Source of the DNA: Simmondsia chinensis
Taxonomy: Eukaryota > Streptophyta > Magnoliopsida > Caryophyllales > Simmondsiaceae
Direction: 5' to 3'
Assembly (NCBI GenBank): GCA_018398585.1
Contig: JAGTTD010000010.1
Coordinates: forward strand, 31,040,638 to 31,104,637
DNA: 64,000 nucleotides
Below are positions 10,166-20,873 of the stretch, piece after piece. Position 1 is the first letter of the stretch, and each line of letters begins with the position of its first letter. A program made the position numbers and the translations under genes. The notes beneath the pieces are model-generated. The model did not search any database. It had not been told where the DNA came from and worked only from the letters and a program-made list of their open reading frames with translations.

Positions 10166-11475
10166 GGAATCTTGTCCTGTCAAAGAGTAGAGTGGAGGTT
10201 ACCAAGTTTGATCAGTTGGCGGATCAGTACAGTGATGATCCCGCCTTTGGCGAGAGATGGTGGGAAGCACAATTGTGGTCTGTTCCCGATTACTCTATTC
10301 TTGGCAGACTCTTGTTCAAAAGGAACCAGCTTTACATTCCGAACTCAAGCTGGCGGCTTAAGATCATTGAGGAGAAACATAATGCGGGGCATGTGGGCAG
10401 AGATAAGATGCTCAAACTCCTTATCGTTAACTACTACTGGCCTACCATTCGCAAAGAGATTGGGAGGAATGTCAAGCAATGCCGTGATTGTCAAATTTTG
10501 AAGGGCGGGGTGACCAATGCTGGACTTTATATGCCATTACCCGTTCCAAGTCAGCTGTGGACAGATATCAGCATGGATTTTGTGCTAGGCTTGTCGAGAA
10601 CCATCAACAAGATTGACTCCATCTTCGTCATCGTAGACCATTTGTCCAAGATGGCGCACTTCATTGGGTGCAAGAAGGCTGCTGATGCCATATATGTGGC
10701 GGGTCTCTATTTACGGAATGTATACAAGTTTCATGGGTTGCCGGCTAGCATTGTTTCTGATGGAGATGTTTGGTTTGTGAATCACTTTTGGAGGACTTTA
10801 TGGAGGATGGCGAATACGTCTCTCGCCTTTAGCACCATTCATCACCCTCAAACAGATGGACAAACCGAAGTCACTAACCATTCGTTGGGCAATCTTCTCC
10901 GATGTCTCGTTGCTGGAAATGCCAAAGGATGGGAAATGAAGCTCCATCAAGCCGAATTCGCCTACAAGAGTTACATCAATAAAAGTATAAGGTTCGCGCC
11001 ATTCCAAGTTGTCTACAATTTCGTTCCTCGTTCTCCGATTGACTTGACACCTGTTCTGGATTTGACGCGTCCACATAGAAAGGTCGAGGATTTTATCTCT
11101 TCACTCAAAGACATCCATGAGCAAACCAGGGCTCAGTTATTAGAGACCACCGCCAAGTACAAGACGTTAAGCGACAGAAAGCGCCGTGCTGTTCAGTTTC
11201 AAGTTGATGACAAGATATGAGCAGTCTTGACATAGGAATGATTTCCAGATTGGGAGAATAATAAGCTCATAGCTTGCAAGATAGGCCCATTTGCGGTTTT
11301 GAGGAAGATCAACGACAACGCCTACCGTCTTCAGCTTCCACCCGTCATGAGGACTTCTGATGTCTTTAACATTAAGCACCGTACTCTGTATTTTGGCGAC
11401 AATGATAGTGCTAATCCTCAAGTGAATTCGAGGGCAAATTCTCTCCAACCCGGGGAGGATGATGCAGCCTTATAA
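10166..11475 (+). pseudogene. Gypsy-1 integrase, core intact, C-terminus with stops
   Basis: The open frame runs to 11218. The HHCC finger is seen as EEKHNAGHVGRDK...CRDCQ (about 10372-10494). All three catalytic acids are present: Asp in ISMDFVLGL (about 10570), Asp in IVSDGDVWFVNHFW (about 10750) and Glu in QTDGQTEVTN (about 10850). The frame then meets TGA (11218-11220) and TAG (11234-11236) before a recognisable C-terminal part (IGPFAVLRKINDNAYRLQL) that ends SLQPGEDDA at about 11460, next to the 3' LTR. I see no chromodomain. Confidence 0.9.
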
Positions 11476-12425
11476 GGGTTGGCATTAGGCTTGGTAGATT
11501 CGCAGGAGGTTTTGGTGGGACGCAGGATTCAATGCGGGGGCAGGAAATTCGGGGTTGACAATGGGGATTTGGGTTGACAGCTGAGATTTGAGCCAGATTT
11601 AATTTCCTCCCTTTCTACCTTTATTTCTTTCCTTGTTTGTTGAGGGAACACCGCCTAAGATGGTTTGGACATGTCAGCAAAAGACCGACCTCAGCCCCAG
11701 TCAGGAGGTGTGAACAGCTCAACATAGCGATAAGCAGAAGAGGAAGGGACAGACCAAAGAAGAGTTGGCTGGAGACGATTCGTCCAGACCTAACCCACCT
11801 AAACCTAAGAGAGGAGATGGCCTCAGATAGGACACGTTGGAGGGCTAGCATTAGGGTAGCGGAGATGGCAAGAGTAGAGTAGTGCAGGGAGGGGCTGGTT
11901 GTGTAAGATTCTTAGGCAAGCATAACCTCTAGTGTAGCACTTTTAGGCTACCTTAGTCCCTAATCATGCCATTCTCCTTCTCCTTCTTCTTCTTCTTCCT
12001 CCTCTCCTTCTCCTTTTTCTCTCCTTCTTCTACTTTTGCCTTTATATACATGTTATTGATTGGTGGTTTATCTGCAGGCACTCAGCTACTTCAGGTTGGG
12101 GGTCCCCGGAAACAGTCTCCTTTCCTGCCGGAAGGGGTAAGGCTGCGTACACCCCCCCCCCCCCCCGACGCTACGTTCTGCGGGAGCCGCAAGGCACTGG
12201 GACTGTTATTGTTGTTGTTGTTGTCTATATAAAAGAGAGATAGAGAGGGCTTTAGAATTAGCTAATTTCCTAGATTTAAAATTCATTTTGTGAACACCCT
12301 TTTCTCAAGTTGTGAGAAAACAAGTCTACCTTTTCCTCTTTATTTTTATTAGTATTTACTAAAATTAAATGAAAGGCCATTAAACCTTCCCGTACCCCTA
12401 ATTCTCCTATTCATGCGCTTCATCA
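11460..12425 (+). repeat. Gypsy-1 3' LTR, interrupted by a LINE
   Basis: It starts TGATGCAGCC after a purine tract (GGGGAGGA) and ends GCTTCATCA. The segments 11562-11640 and 12225-12425 align with the 5' LTR. The middle is RTE-derived, and about 40 bp of LTR present in the 5' copy (around 6870-6912) is missing at the insertion point. Confidence 0.85.
11641..12224 (+). mobile_element. RTE-type LINE 3' fragment (copy 1) in the Gypsy-1 LTR
   Basis: A frame over 11637-11882 encodes the C-terminal tail seen in the longest copy (38007-40947): [14 protein letters not shown], then [19 protein letters not shown] and [10 protein letters not shown]. The 3' untranslated part carries the family's conserved GGTTGGGGGTCC and GCGGGAGCC words and ends in (TTG)n at about 12205-12224, the simple-repeat tail expected of RTE LINEs. 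It also holds a C15 run at 12152-12166. The copy is strongly 5' truncated. Confidence 0.8.
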
Positions 12426-13841
12426 TTAATTATTTGTAAATTTGTGTTCTTTAGTAATAGAATGACAAAGCTAGGTTTTGGTACTAGAAAGGGGGAAAGT
12501 CGATATTAAGCGAGGGAGAGGACAAAGTCGAGATTGAGGAAGTCAGAAGGAGGGAGAGAATAGGTTAGTGATGGTCAGCCCTAGATTTTGAGTTACAGAG
12601 GAAAACATGTGAGTTTCTGTTTGAGTAAACTTGTTAGTTCATACAAGGGTATAAGGTATGTATATTACAATTGTATAATATGTATTCTTAGTAATTTATA
12701 GCCCTAGGTTTTATCTTGAGTAAAATTCACTTGTTAGTTGCTTTTTCACTATCTTTCAAGTAATCCAATTTTTATGGAATTTTCCAAAAGTTATGGCTAT
12801 TAACGAGTTTGGCTTAAACCTTACACTTTCGTATATCAGTTGTCCAAGTTACAAAGATAAAGACTAAGCAACACTCCTAATAGACGCCCTCTTAAGAAAG
12901 GGAGCCCAAGGGCGTCAGCTCTAGCAACAGAAAGGAGAGTACTAGAGGGAGCATGATCAAGTGTTTTTTGGCTGGTTACTTAGGAGTACCACCAAGTGAG
13001 GATTTGACTTTATGTGAGCATTTTAGATAATTGTTAAGCATGGCTGCAAAGACCTTTTGGCATTACTCAATCGATTATCGGAGTATTATGAATCTGAATT
13101 GTATGTTGCTGTTATATGTGCTTTGTTCTACTAGTCATACTAGGTTGGGGTGCTAGTTTGGGTTTCCCTTTCTTTGCCGTATTCTAACCTCAATGAAATC
13201 TAGCTTGCTAGATGTACTCTCAAAACTCAATTTTGATGTAGACTTGTTGATGTGTTGGCAAGACCAGAAATGTTGCTGTAGATCTCTTGTCCAAGTGTAA
13301 TGTTGTTTCTGGGTGGCTTCACATTTATCTGCTTTATAATCATTTAGCAAGAGCCATTTCTAAGAGAAAACGTCAACATATAGATAAAATTATATTGTCG
13401 TTCTTAATTTTTTTAATAATAGATTGTCGTCCATTTATACATATTAAACATTGTGTGTTTGTTTTTCCCTTGAACGTATTATTTTAAATAGTTTTACCAT
13501 TTTTTTAAATATCAATAAGGATTTGACATATGTGTTGATTTGAAGGAAGATTAAACTTAATGATCAAATCATGTTGGAGTGTTAAATTGAAAATTATTTC
13601 CATGGTGAGAATCTGCTTTTTTGACAAAACTTCATGGGGTTGCCTTGTTCCTTCACTGAGGAAATGTCATCCCTTCTAATCCAATATGTGTATACATACA
13701 TATATAATATATATATATATATAGGCAGTAACTAATCCAAGCCAATTCTAATGCACTAGGTTAACCAATAGCTAATTTTGTATTATTTTGTCATTTCTGA
13801 TTTTACTTTTTAAAAACTCAATCAATTCTTTTAAGGAAAAA
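12426..13841. other. Non-coding interior of the CACTA-like element
   Basis: No convincing ORF. An AT microsatellite occupies about 13691-13723. Weak splice-like sites occur, but no coding pattern I can support. Confidence 0.35.
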
Positions 13842-14040
13842 ATGGCATATTCAAGATCGTTAGATAATGAAAGGACAACATCTAAATCTTCCAAGAGATT
13901 CCTAGCTCGAAATCATGAGTTTTCGATGCTGACTGTGTAAGTTTCGCTCTAAATCGTGCTTAGACTCTTATTTTTCGCCCTAAATAAGTGAAAACGTTCT
14001 CAATCTGACCCTAGAATGTGATCGTGTTTGTTTTTTTCCC

Positions 14041-14437
14041 CCTAAATCTTGATTATTGTGTCATTTCAGATTAAAATCATTATACTATATACATTGTGTT
14101 TGTTTTTTTGCCCTAAATCGTGATTATTCTCTAATTTTTAGCTTGAAATCATTAAAATGTGTTGATTGGCTATGTTTTGTGCCCTAGATCATGATTATTC
14201 TCTAATTTTCAGCTTGAAATCATTGAAATGTGTTGATTGTCTATGTTTTGTGCCCTCAATCGTGATTATTCTTTAATTTTTAGCTTGAAATCATTGTAGT
14301 GTGTCGATTGTCTACATTTTGTGCCCTAAATCGTTATTATTCTCTAATTTTTTGCTTGAAATCATTGAAATGTGCTGATTGTCTTTGTTTTGTGCCCTAA
14401 ATCATGATTATTCTCTAATTTTCAGCTTGAAATCATG
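14041..14437 (+). repeat. 71-bp tandem array, about 5.7 units
   Basis: The word GCCCTA(A)ATC.TGATTATTC recurs at 14110, 14181, 14252, 14323 and 14394, exactly 71 bp apart each time, with a more diverged unit before 14110. Each unit contains TTTTTAGCTTGAAATCATT and TGTGTTGATTG. It lies between exon A and exon B of the decayed gene, that is, within an intron. Confidence 0.9.
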
Positions 14438-14876
14438 TTCTTATCTTGTTGATATTGTTTGTAAACTCCTTTGATATTTCAGTTCTTTTAAATTGTTATT
14501 TCTTGTCACGCCATGCAGGTTTTGATTACATGGTGAGCTGTGCGACATCTACTCGCTTTGGTGAGGATGGCCCTCCCCAGCTTGGTATGTCTCTTTGTTA
14601 GTGTTTTTAATATTTTGATATGTAGAGAAAGTTAGAGATGGGGTGATTACCAAAAGATATCTCACTTTGAAGTAAACTTTAGGACTATCAAATTCCAACA
14701 GAACTTTTAAAGGACAACAACTACAAATAAACACAGTTTCCAAGAGAATACATTTAGTATGCAGTTAGAATTATGGGATTAGCCAATTCTAGTACAATAT
14801 TTTAGGACTATCAAATTACTCGCATTGTTCTTTAGTACAATATTCAATACAGTAACCTAGAGAACTACTCACATTG

Positions 14877-14878
<2 letters not shown>

Positions 14879-14900
<22 letters not shown>
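14879..14900. repeat. T22 homopolymer
   Basis: An uninterrupted T run of about 22 bases within intron-like sequence. Confidence 0.9.
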
Positions 14901-14907
<7 letters not shown>

Positions 14908-16034
14908 TTATATTTTAAAGCTAGCAGCTTCTGATGTTCATTTAATTCTGAAACTTCTCCTCAAAAATCTATTCATTAATATTTTAAAGTAAATTTTTTC
15001 ATCATTTGCATATGAAATGGGTAGTTCTCATAAAGTTCCATGTGTAAGCCAAAACAAAATTCCATTCGAAAATCAATTGAGATTACAATATAGCATCTAA
15101 AGAATTATAAGGATTCTATGTCACCATTTGCATATGAATTGCTTCTTTGCTGTATTTATTGTTGTTAGAAACTTGTGATATAATGAAAAGAATTCCTAAT
15201 TTTGGTGCTACTATAATTAGCTGGCTAGTGTTAGATCAATCCTCCTATAGAAATTGGTAGTTCTAATAAAAGTGCTGCCTTGGAATATTTGTTTATTGTG
15301 GTGTTTCCATATTATTGTTGCATGGTGTTAGGATATCTTATTGCCTATTATTGTGTAGCATTGTGTATGCTCTCTATTGACTTGCTCTGTATCATGTACT
15401 ATGCTATTATGCTTTTCCCTCCTTTCCAGGTTGTCCTCATCTTCCTCTCTTCCCCGCTTATTACAATAGATGAATTGAATATGTAGTTGATTGAATTTTT
15501 TACCAATGAGGCCAAGGGAAAGGGAAAGGGAAAGAGAGGCAACTTTGCTGCCCATGTAGTAAATTTATTTTTAGATTTTTGGGGTTAAGAAGTGAGCTCT
15601 ATGCTCATCAGATTGCCAATGGTTTTGTAGGAAAGTATGATCAATATTTCCAAGGGGATGTGTCTTTGTCCAGTAGTTGGGAGTTGGTTTGGAGACTTAG
15701 GATCACATGAGAGCTCTCTTTAGGCACTAGAACACCTTACCTGCACGGATATTTATGATAGACCAAAAGAACATATTTTGACTATGTATTTATCGTAATT
15801 TTTTTTTTTGTGACATGTTTTCTCATATGTTTTTATTGCAGAATGTTGATAAATTAATCGATGTAATTCACTTATGTAGAAATATAGGCACAATGCTAGT
15901 AGAACAAGTACTCAAAAATTAGGCATGGGTTGATAAAAGAGATTTGTAACTGTTATTTCCAATTTGGCCATTATTATAATTAGAACAGACTAAGATTTAT
16001 TGCAACTTCTGTCTTTGATCTCGTTTGTAGCAAC

Positions 16035-16555
16035 TAGGGGTGAAAAAAAATTGGTCCGGACTGGCCCTTTTGGTCAAGGACTAGACCGGACCGACCAATT
16101 ACCGGTCCGGTCTTCGGTCCTAGTATATGAGCTTAATCGGTCTTTGGTCAAGTCTGTCCAAGACCGAAAAACTCGAAGACCGGACTGAAGACCGACCAAC
16201 ATTAATTAAGAATTAAATATTTTGGGTAAATAGTTTTTATATATATTGTATACATCTAAAAATATTAAAACTTAAAAAAATAAATATTTATTTTGTTATT
16301 ATTTTGTAATTATAGAAGTATCCCGTATAATTATTCTTAAATTATATATATATATTTCGCATATTATAATATTTCTAATTTTTAATTTATGTATGATAAC
16401 GTTTTTATTCTTATAATTGCACTTGTTAGATGAAAAATCGGTCCAAATCGGTCTAGTCTAATCCAGTCTGTACTGGTTTCTAACCGATCTTGGACTAGAT
16501 CGACCAGGTTTTAATTGGTCCGGTTCGGTCCGGTCTTGGACTGATGTGAACCCTA
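16035..16555. mobile_element. hAT-type MITE (521 bp), TSD GTARCAAC
   Basis: Left end TAGGGGTGAAAA; right end, reversed, TAGGGTTCACATC. The flanks are GTAGCAAC (16027-16034) and GTAACAAC (16556-16563), an 8-bp duplication with one mismatch. TAGGG termini and 8-bp duplications mark hAT elements. The interior is rich in GGTCCGGTCCGG-like words in both orientations near each end (16050-16200 and 16440-16540), so the arms can fold back. No ORF: non-autonomous. Confidence 0.8.
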
Positions 16556-17704
16556 GTAACAACAAGCAGATCCTGATAAGCAACCCCCCTTCGTGAGCTG
16601 AAATATTAATGTTGACATACAAAGGAAAACCTCTTAGAGAATACAGAAAGGGTGTTGAGAGTACTGTTAATTTTAAGTTGATTTATTAGTAAAGTACCAA
16701 TTAATATCTTGCTTTATTCGACTCTTCATTGATTTATACATTTATGTAGAGTGAAGTTCGGGCACAAGAGGATGTTATGAAGGAACTTCTATCAAAGTTT
16801 GGAGGCATTGTTCCAAGCTTACACAATCTTGGACTTGAAGTGCTATAAGGATTAGTTGAGTTATCTGGAGATGTTGCTAGTGCTCTCAATAGAAACGGTG
16901 CTTCTTCATTTGGTGCCACAAATTTGAATGACATAAAACAAAGATATTAGTTTTGAGAAACAAAGGATTGATGTGCTGTAATTTGCTAAGGGCTTTCTGT
17001 TGATAGTCTCATGCACGGTTTCTTATAAATCTAAGCTGAAGATTGTATGAGTGTGAGAATTATGTGCCAAGCTAAGTGCAAAGAATTGTTTAACATGTCT
17101 TCCTTTTTATTTTCGTAACTCTTTAACTCTATATTTAATATAAATCTCAGAGCACTTCTACACCAGTGAGATTGACTGTTGGATCTTGTTTTGCATCCGT
17201 ACTCTCAAATATCCTATCTCTATTGCGAAGAGTGAAGTATGCTTTGTGAGTATTTCTTGGTTTCGGTTTGGCTTGAGGTTTTTGTGAACATCCCAATTGA
17301 TTGGTGAATGCTATCTTGTTGTCAATGTAAAGATGAAATGCATGCTTTACTTGTTGCTCAATTTTGTGCTTATGATTTAATGTTTTTTTTATGGCAGGCA
17401 AATGAAGACGATGTTTAAAGAAAAAGAGGTTGAAGAAGATGTTGAATAAGATGTTTCTCTGATTGTTCTGTAGTAAACTTCAAAATTATTAGGTGGTGCA
17501 TATTTTTTCAGTGATAATTGAATTGTCTAATAGACTATTTTTTGCTGTGGTAGATGGCTGTGTTGAACTAGTTGGGCTTTCTATTACAGTTGATGAATGC
17601 ATGTTATTTTGTTGACAATTGGTGAATCAATTTCTTTTACAAGTTGGACTATGATAGATAATCTTTTACTTTTTGGAAAATTAAATTTGCTATTTTTGTT
17701 ATTT

Positions 17705-18299
17705 AGAAAAAGTGTAATGGACCAAGAATTTTATTGCAATAGAGGATGATAAATGTAATAGAATTGTTGTTATAGGAAAATGAATTGTTGCAATAGGTAT
17801 CTAAATCGTTGCCTTGTTTGCTTAAAAATCATTGTAATAGAAAATTTTGAGAATGATAACTATTGCCATTGGGAGAAAAAACGTCACAATAGGTATCCCA
17901 AACTGTTGTGGTTTAAGTTAAAAATCATTGCCATATATAATATTACATATAAAAACTGTTGCCATAGGAGGAAGATAGTATTATGAAAAGTATCTCAAAC
18001 CATTGTAATTAATAAAAAAAATCATTTCTATTTCTTAAAAAAACTGTTGCTATGGGCATTACTATTAACAAAAAATCATTCCCATTGGGAAATACAATAT
18101 AGTAGCCAAAAACCGTTGCAATAGATAGCTATATTGCAACGGCTCATAATTTATTGAAGTTATGCAAGAAAACCATTGCCATGGGCTACGAAAATAGCCA
18201 CGTACCTGATGGATCAAAAACCCTTGCCGTAGGTGTATGGCAATGGTTTTGAGTTTACGGCAACAGTTTTGAACCATTGGCGAAGACCTATTTTGTAGT
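17705..18299 (-). repeat. CACTA-like right subterminal repeats and TIR
   Basis: Dense repeats of TTGCAATAGG, AAAATCATTGC, AACTGTTGCCATAGG, AAAACCATTGCCATGG and GGCAACAGTTTTG lead into a terminal CCTATTTTGTAGT. They mirror the left subterminal region in inverted orientation and are longer, about 590 bp. Confidence 0.65.
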
Positions 18300-18753
18300 A
18301 ATGCACTAAGTTGGCTGGGAAGGATTTTTCACTTAATTTTGTGAAGGCAGCCAATAAGATTTATGAGCCTAAGGTCTTGGAGGTCAGTAGTCACGGAACT
18401 ATGGGGATACGTGTTACCCATTTAATATTTACATGCGAAGGGATTGTTCCCATTTGTTGGAAAGATTTATGGATTTGGATAATGTCTGGCCTTCTCGTAA
18501 CTGGGAATGTTTAATAAAAGTGAATTTAAACGCATACAATCTAAGAACCTTAGAACCATTACATCTCCTAGCTATACCCTTTATTTCCTTACTCGTGATA
18601 TCACTAGACCTACAAAGTCCTTTTGGAACACTCATTTCAGTTTTATGTTGGACATGAAAATTTTCACAAGGTTTTCACCCAAATAGGTACATTTAACTAT
18701 TGGAAGGTTATGTACCTAATGTGGTTAGGCCTCATAATGGAGTGGTCTCCAAC
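18300..18753. other. Flank between the CACTA-like element and a MITE, no gene supported
   Basis: Short open stretches occur on both strands but without start context, splice structure or a recognised domain. Confidence 0.35.
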
Positions 18754-19320
18754 TAGGGATGGCAATGGGATCGGGCGGGTATGGGAGATGCTTCCATTAT
18801 ACCTGTACCTGCAATTCAAATCCTATACCTTTACCCGCCTTGTTACCCGCCACGGGTATGAAGTGAATACCCATACCCGCCCCAGCGGATACAAACCCAT
18901 ACCCATACCCCGCATTACTCACGAGTATCCATTACCCGTCCCGTACCCTCTCTAATGTGTGTAGAAAATAATTATCCATACCCGCTCATATTAGTTATTT
19001 AATACTATTTTCAAAAATTAATTATATATTTTTTATAACATTGATAAACAATTTAGGTTATTAAATATAAACACGTATTTTTTAATTTGAAGGTTAACTA
19101 TATACAAAATGAAGCGGGTATGAAGGGTATGAGGTGGGGCAGGGCGGGTATGGAGCGGGGCGTGCACGGAGCGGGGCCAAAACTATACCCGTACCTACCC
19201 CATACTCGTGACGGGTACGGGGCGGGTACACCTAACGCGTACCACTACCCGCCCCACCTATGCCAGTTGGGGTAGGTACCCGCAGGTAGCGGGTTTTTAC
19301 CCACCTTATTGCCATCCCTA
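18754..19320. mobile_element. hAT-type MITE (567 bp), perfect TSD TCTCCAAC
   Basis: The ends are TAGGGATGGCAATGGG and, reversed, TAGGGATGGCAATAAGG. TCTCCAAC flanks it exactly on both sides (18746-18753 and 19321-19328). The arms are built of CCCGCC/GGGCGGGTA words; the centre is AT-rich. No transposase. A related, more decayed copy lies inverted at about 31103-31631. Confidence 0.9.
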
Positions 19321-19328
19321 TCTCCAAC

Positions 19329-20481
19329 CATTAGGAGAATAATTGCGTTCCCCTTGAACATGTAATTAGCAGTGGCATGGATGTATTTTATGTTTCTACT
19401 CCCTTCCTTGAATTGTTCCTTATTTTTATACCAAGATTAGATAGATTCTCTATTTGAATTGATTTATGAAAATTTCAATTTACTAAGGGTCTTAATTTTC
19501 GTCAATCGATCAAAGGAAGAATCAATCTTTGCAATGCGTTCATTAATGCTCCTAAATTATTGGTTATTCTAGACTCCCAAATAATATTTCAATGGTCTGA
19601 AGTTTTTATGAATGGGGTATTTAAAAAAAAAAAATTTCTCTGGTTTGAAGCCAACAATCTACGAATCTGAAGGGGTGAGGACTACGATCTATTTTGCCCC
19701 CATCCATCTGTAGGGGAATGTGATCATAGAGCTTAAGATTGAGGCCAAGGAGTTTAGCAAAGGGAAAGGCAGTGCACCATTGGCTATCTACTAAGGCTCT
19801 AGCAATTCTAATAATTGAACTGCGCACCAATGACATTTTCTACCAAATATGGTGAGCTCTAAAAGATGTCGAGACTACTAAGGTGTTGGAAGGAGACATG
19901 TCCAGTGTGAACTTTGGCCACCTTCCTTGTCTTATGGTGCTAATACTTCGATAAAAATTGCCTACGACAATGGTTGTGAGACCAAGGGTATGTTTGTGCT
20001 GATATAAGTTGTCTCAGAATTGTATGCGCTCAACTCTAACACATGGTGTATAGACACTTACGTTTGCACATTTGATACCATTTGCTACCCATTCCTTAGA
20101 GACTGTTATTTGTATGACTGATACAAAGATGTTAGAGGAAAAGGAGACATGATTCCTAATTGAGATCAGTCTTCTAAATGCAAAAATGGGCACGACATAC
20201 TTATAAGTCCCTAGCTATAGATCTGCAAACCTTGGATATGATTCATTCACTAAACGATGGGGTTTTGGTTTCATGGACATGAAGAAACCTTGGGCTTTTT
20301 ATCTGACCAACTTGGATAATGTTGAGTTTTTCTCACTTGAATTGAGGCATGACATTCAAAACTGTGATTTTTATGAAACCTTAGAGACATGAAGGATAAT
20401 AAAGAACTACAGATTCTTAAATAACTATCTTACTGGCATTTCATTCTCTCAATCATCGTAACTACTGAATCTATGTCCTCG
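19329..20481. other. Intergenic stretch, nothing recognised
   Basis: All frames are broken by stops; no repeat structure or domain was seen. It was presumably contiguous with 25513 onward before Gypsy-2 inserted. Confidence 0.4.
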
Positions 20482-20486
20482 CCATC

Positions 20487-20854
20487 TGATGCAGCCCATA
20501 TATAGAGCTTGGTGGGTACGACTTGGCAGGTTAGGTGGGCGGATGCGGAAGCGGATACGCGGGTGATGGAATTAGAGTTTGATTAGGATTTTAGTTTATC
20601 TTTTGGATTTAAATTTTGAATTATCTTTTAGAATTTGATTAGGATTCAAATAGCTCCTTTATTTATACTAGAGGAAATCTAGGGGTTTGTTCTTTCAATT
20701 TTTCAGATTTTAATTTCTATTTTGAGAGTTCTCTCTTCTTGAGTTGTGGGAATTGAGCTTATTTTCCTTTTTTCTTTATTAGTAATTAATAAAATTAAAG
20801 AAAAAGCTATCGAATCCTTCCTGTTTCCCTAATTCCTACTTACGCGTTGCATAA
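20487..20854 (+). repeat. Gypsy-2 5' LTR (368 bp)
   Basis: It begins TGATGCAGCCCATATATAG and ends GCGTTGCATAA, where the 3' LTR has GCTGCATCA. It aligns along its length with the 3' LTR, with scattered substitutions and small indels. Confidence 0.9.
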
Positions 20855-20856
20855 GT

Positions 20857-20868
20857 TGGTATTGGAGC
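20857..20868 (+). other. Gypsy-2 primer-binding site (tRNA-Met, two changes)
   Basis: TGGTATTGGAGC lies just after the 5' LTR and differs from the tRNA-Met complement TGGTATCAGAGC at two transition positions. Confidence 0.8.
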
Positions 20869-20873
20869 ATAGA

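Larger units (their letters stand above)
6798..12425 (+). mobile_element. Gypsy-1: 5'-truncated Ty3/gypsy retrotransposon
   Basis: The order is partial 5' LTR, tRNA-Met PBS, gag with zinc knuckle, protease, RT, RNase H, integrase and 3' LTR, all on the plus strand, which is the Ty3/gypsy order. The integrase style (HHCC finger, MDFVLGL, QTDGQTEV) and the absence of a visible chromodomain suggest a chromovirus-like clade near CRM/Galadriel; this clade call is inference. It is the same family as Gypsy-2 (20487-25507). The 3' LTR starts TGATGCAGCC at 11460, but the 5' LTR lacks that first ~100 bp, so no target-site duplication survives. The 3' LTR is interrupted by an RTE LINE fragment. Numerous stops and shifts make it non-autonomous. 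Confidence 0.9.
13842..17448 (+). pseudogene. Decayed intron-bearing gene inside the CACTA-like element
   Basis: Several exon-like pieces lie on one strand. Exon A, 13842-13936, starts MAYSRSLDNERTTSK and ends at a strong donor (GT|GTAAGTTT). Exon B, 14519-14584, lies between CATGCAG and G|GTATGT and reads FDYMVSCATSTRFGEDG. Exon C, about 16750-16950, reads EVRAQEDVMKELLSKFGGI, then VPSLHNLGLEVL and a TAA (with a TAG at 16948-16950). Exon D, about 17400-17448, follows ATGGCAG and reads MFKEKEVEEDVE then stop. Exon A does not join exon B in frame and exon C has an internal stop, so it is broken. The -E-MKEL..KFGG- style and acidic tail recall the second gene of plant Ptta/En/Spm elements; that is inference. 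A captured host gene is the alternative. Confidence 0.4.
5741..18299. mobile_element. Large CACTA-like DNA transposon, host of nested insertions
   Basis: The left end reads ACTACCACCACAAAATGGG. The right end, reverse-complemented, reads ACTACAAAATAGG. Both continue into arrays of short subterminal motifs of the type GCAACGGTTTT / AAAACCATTGCC, on opposite strands at the two ends, which is typical of plant CACTA (En/Spm) elements. AATG flanks both ends (5737-5740 and 18300-18303); CACTA elements normally make 3-bp duplications, so ATG plus one chance base, or a decayed first C of CACTA, are equally possible. The element is about 12.6 kb, of which about 5.6 kb is the nested Gypsy-1. No TNP2 transposase domain is recognisable. 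Confidence 0.6.

Noticed and set aside
14041..14437. CRISPR-like array from regular 71-bp spacing
   Set aside because: Units are contiguous tandem repeats without unique spacers, in a plant nuclear context.
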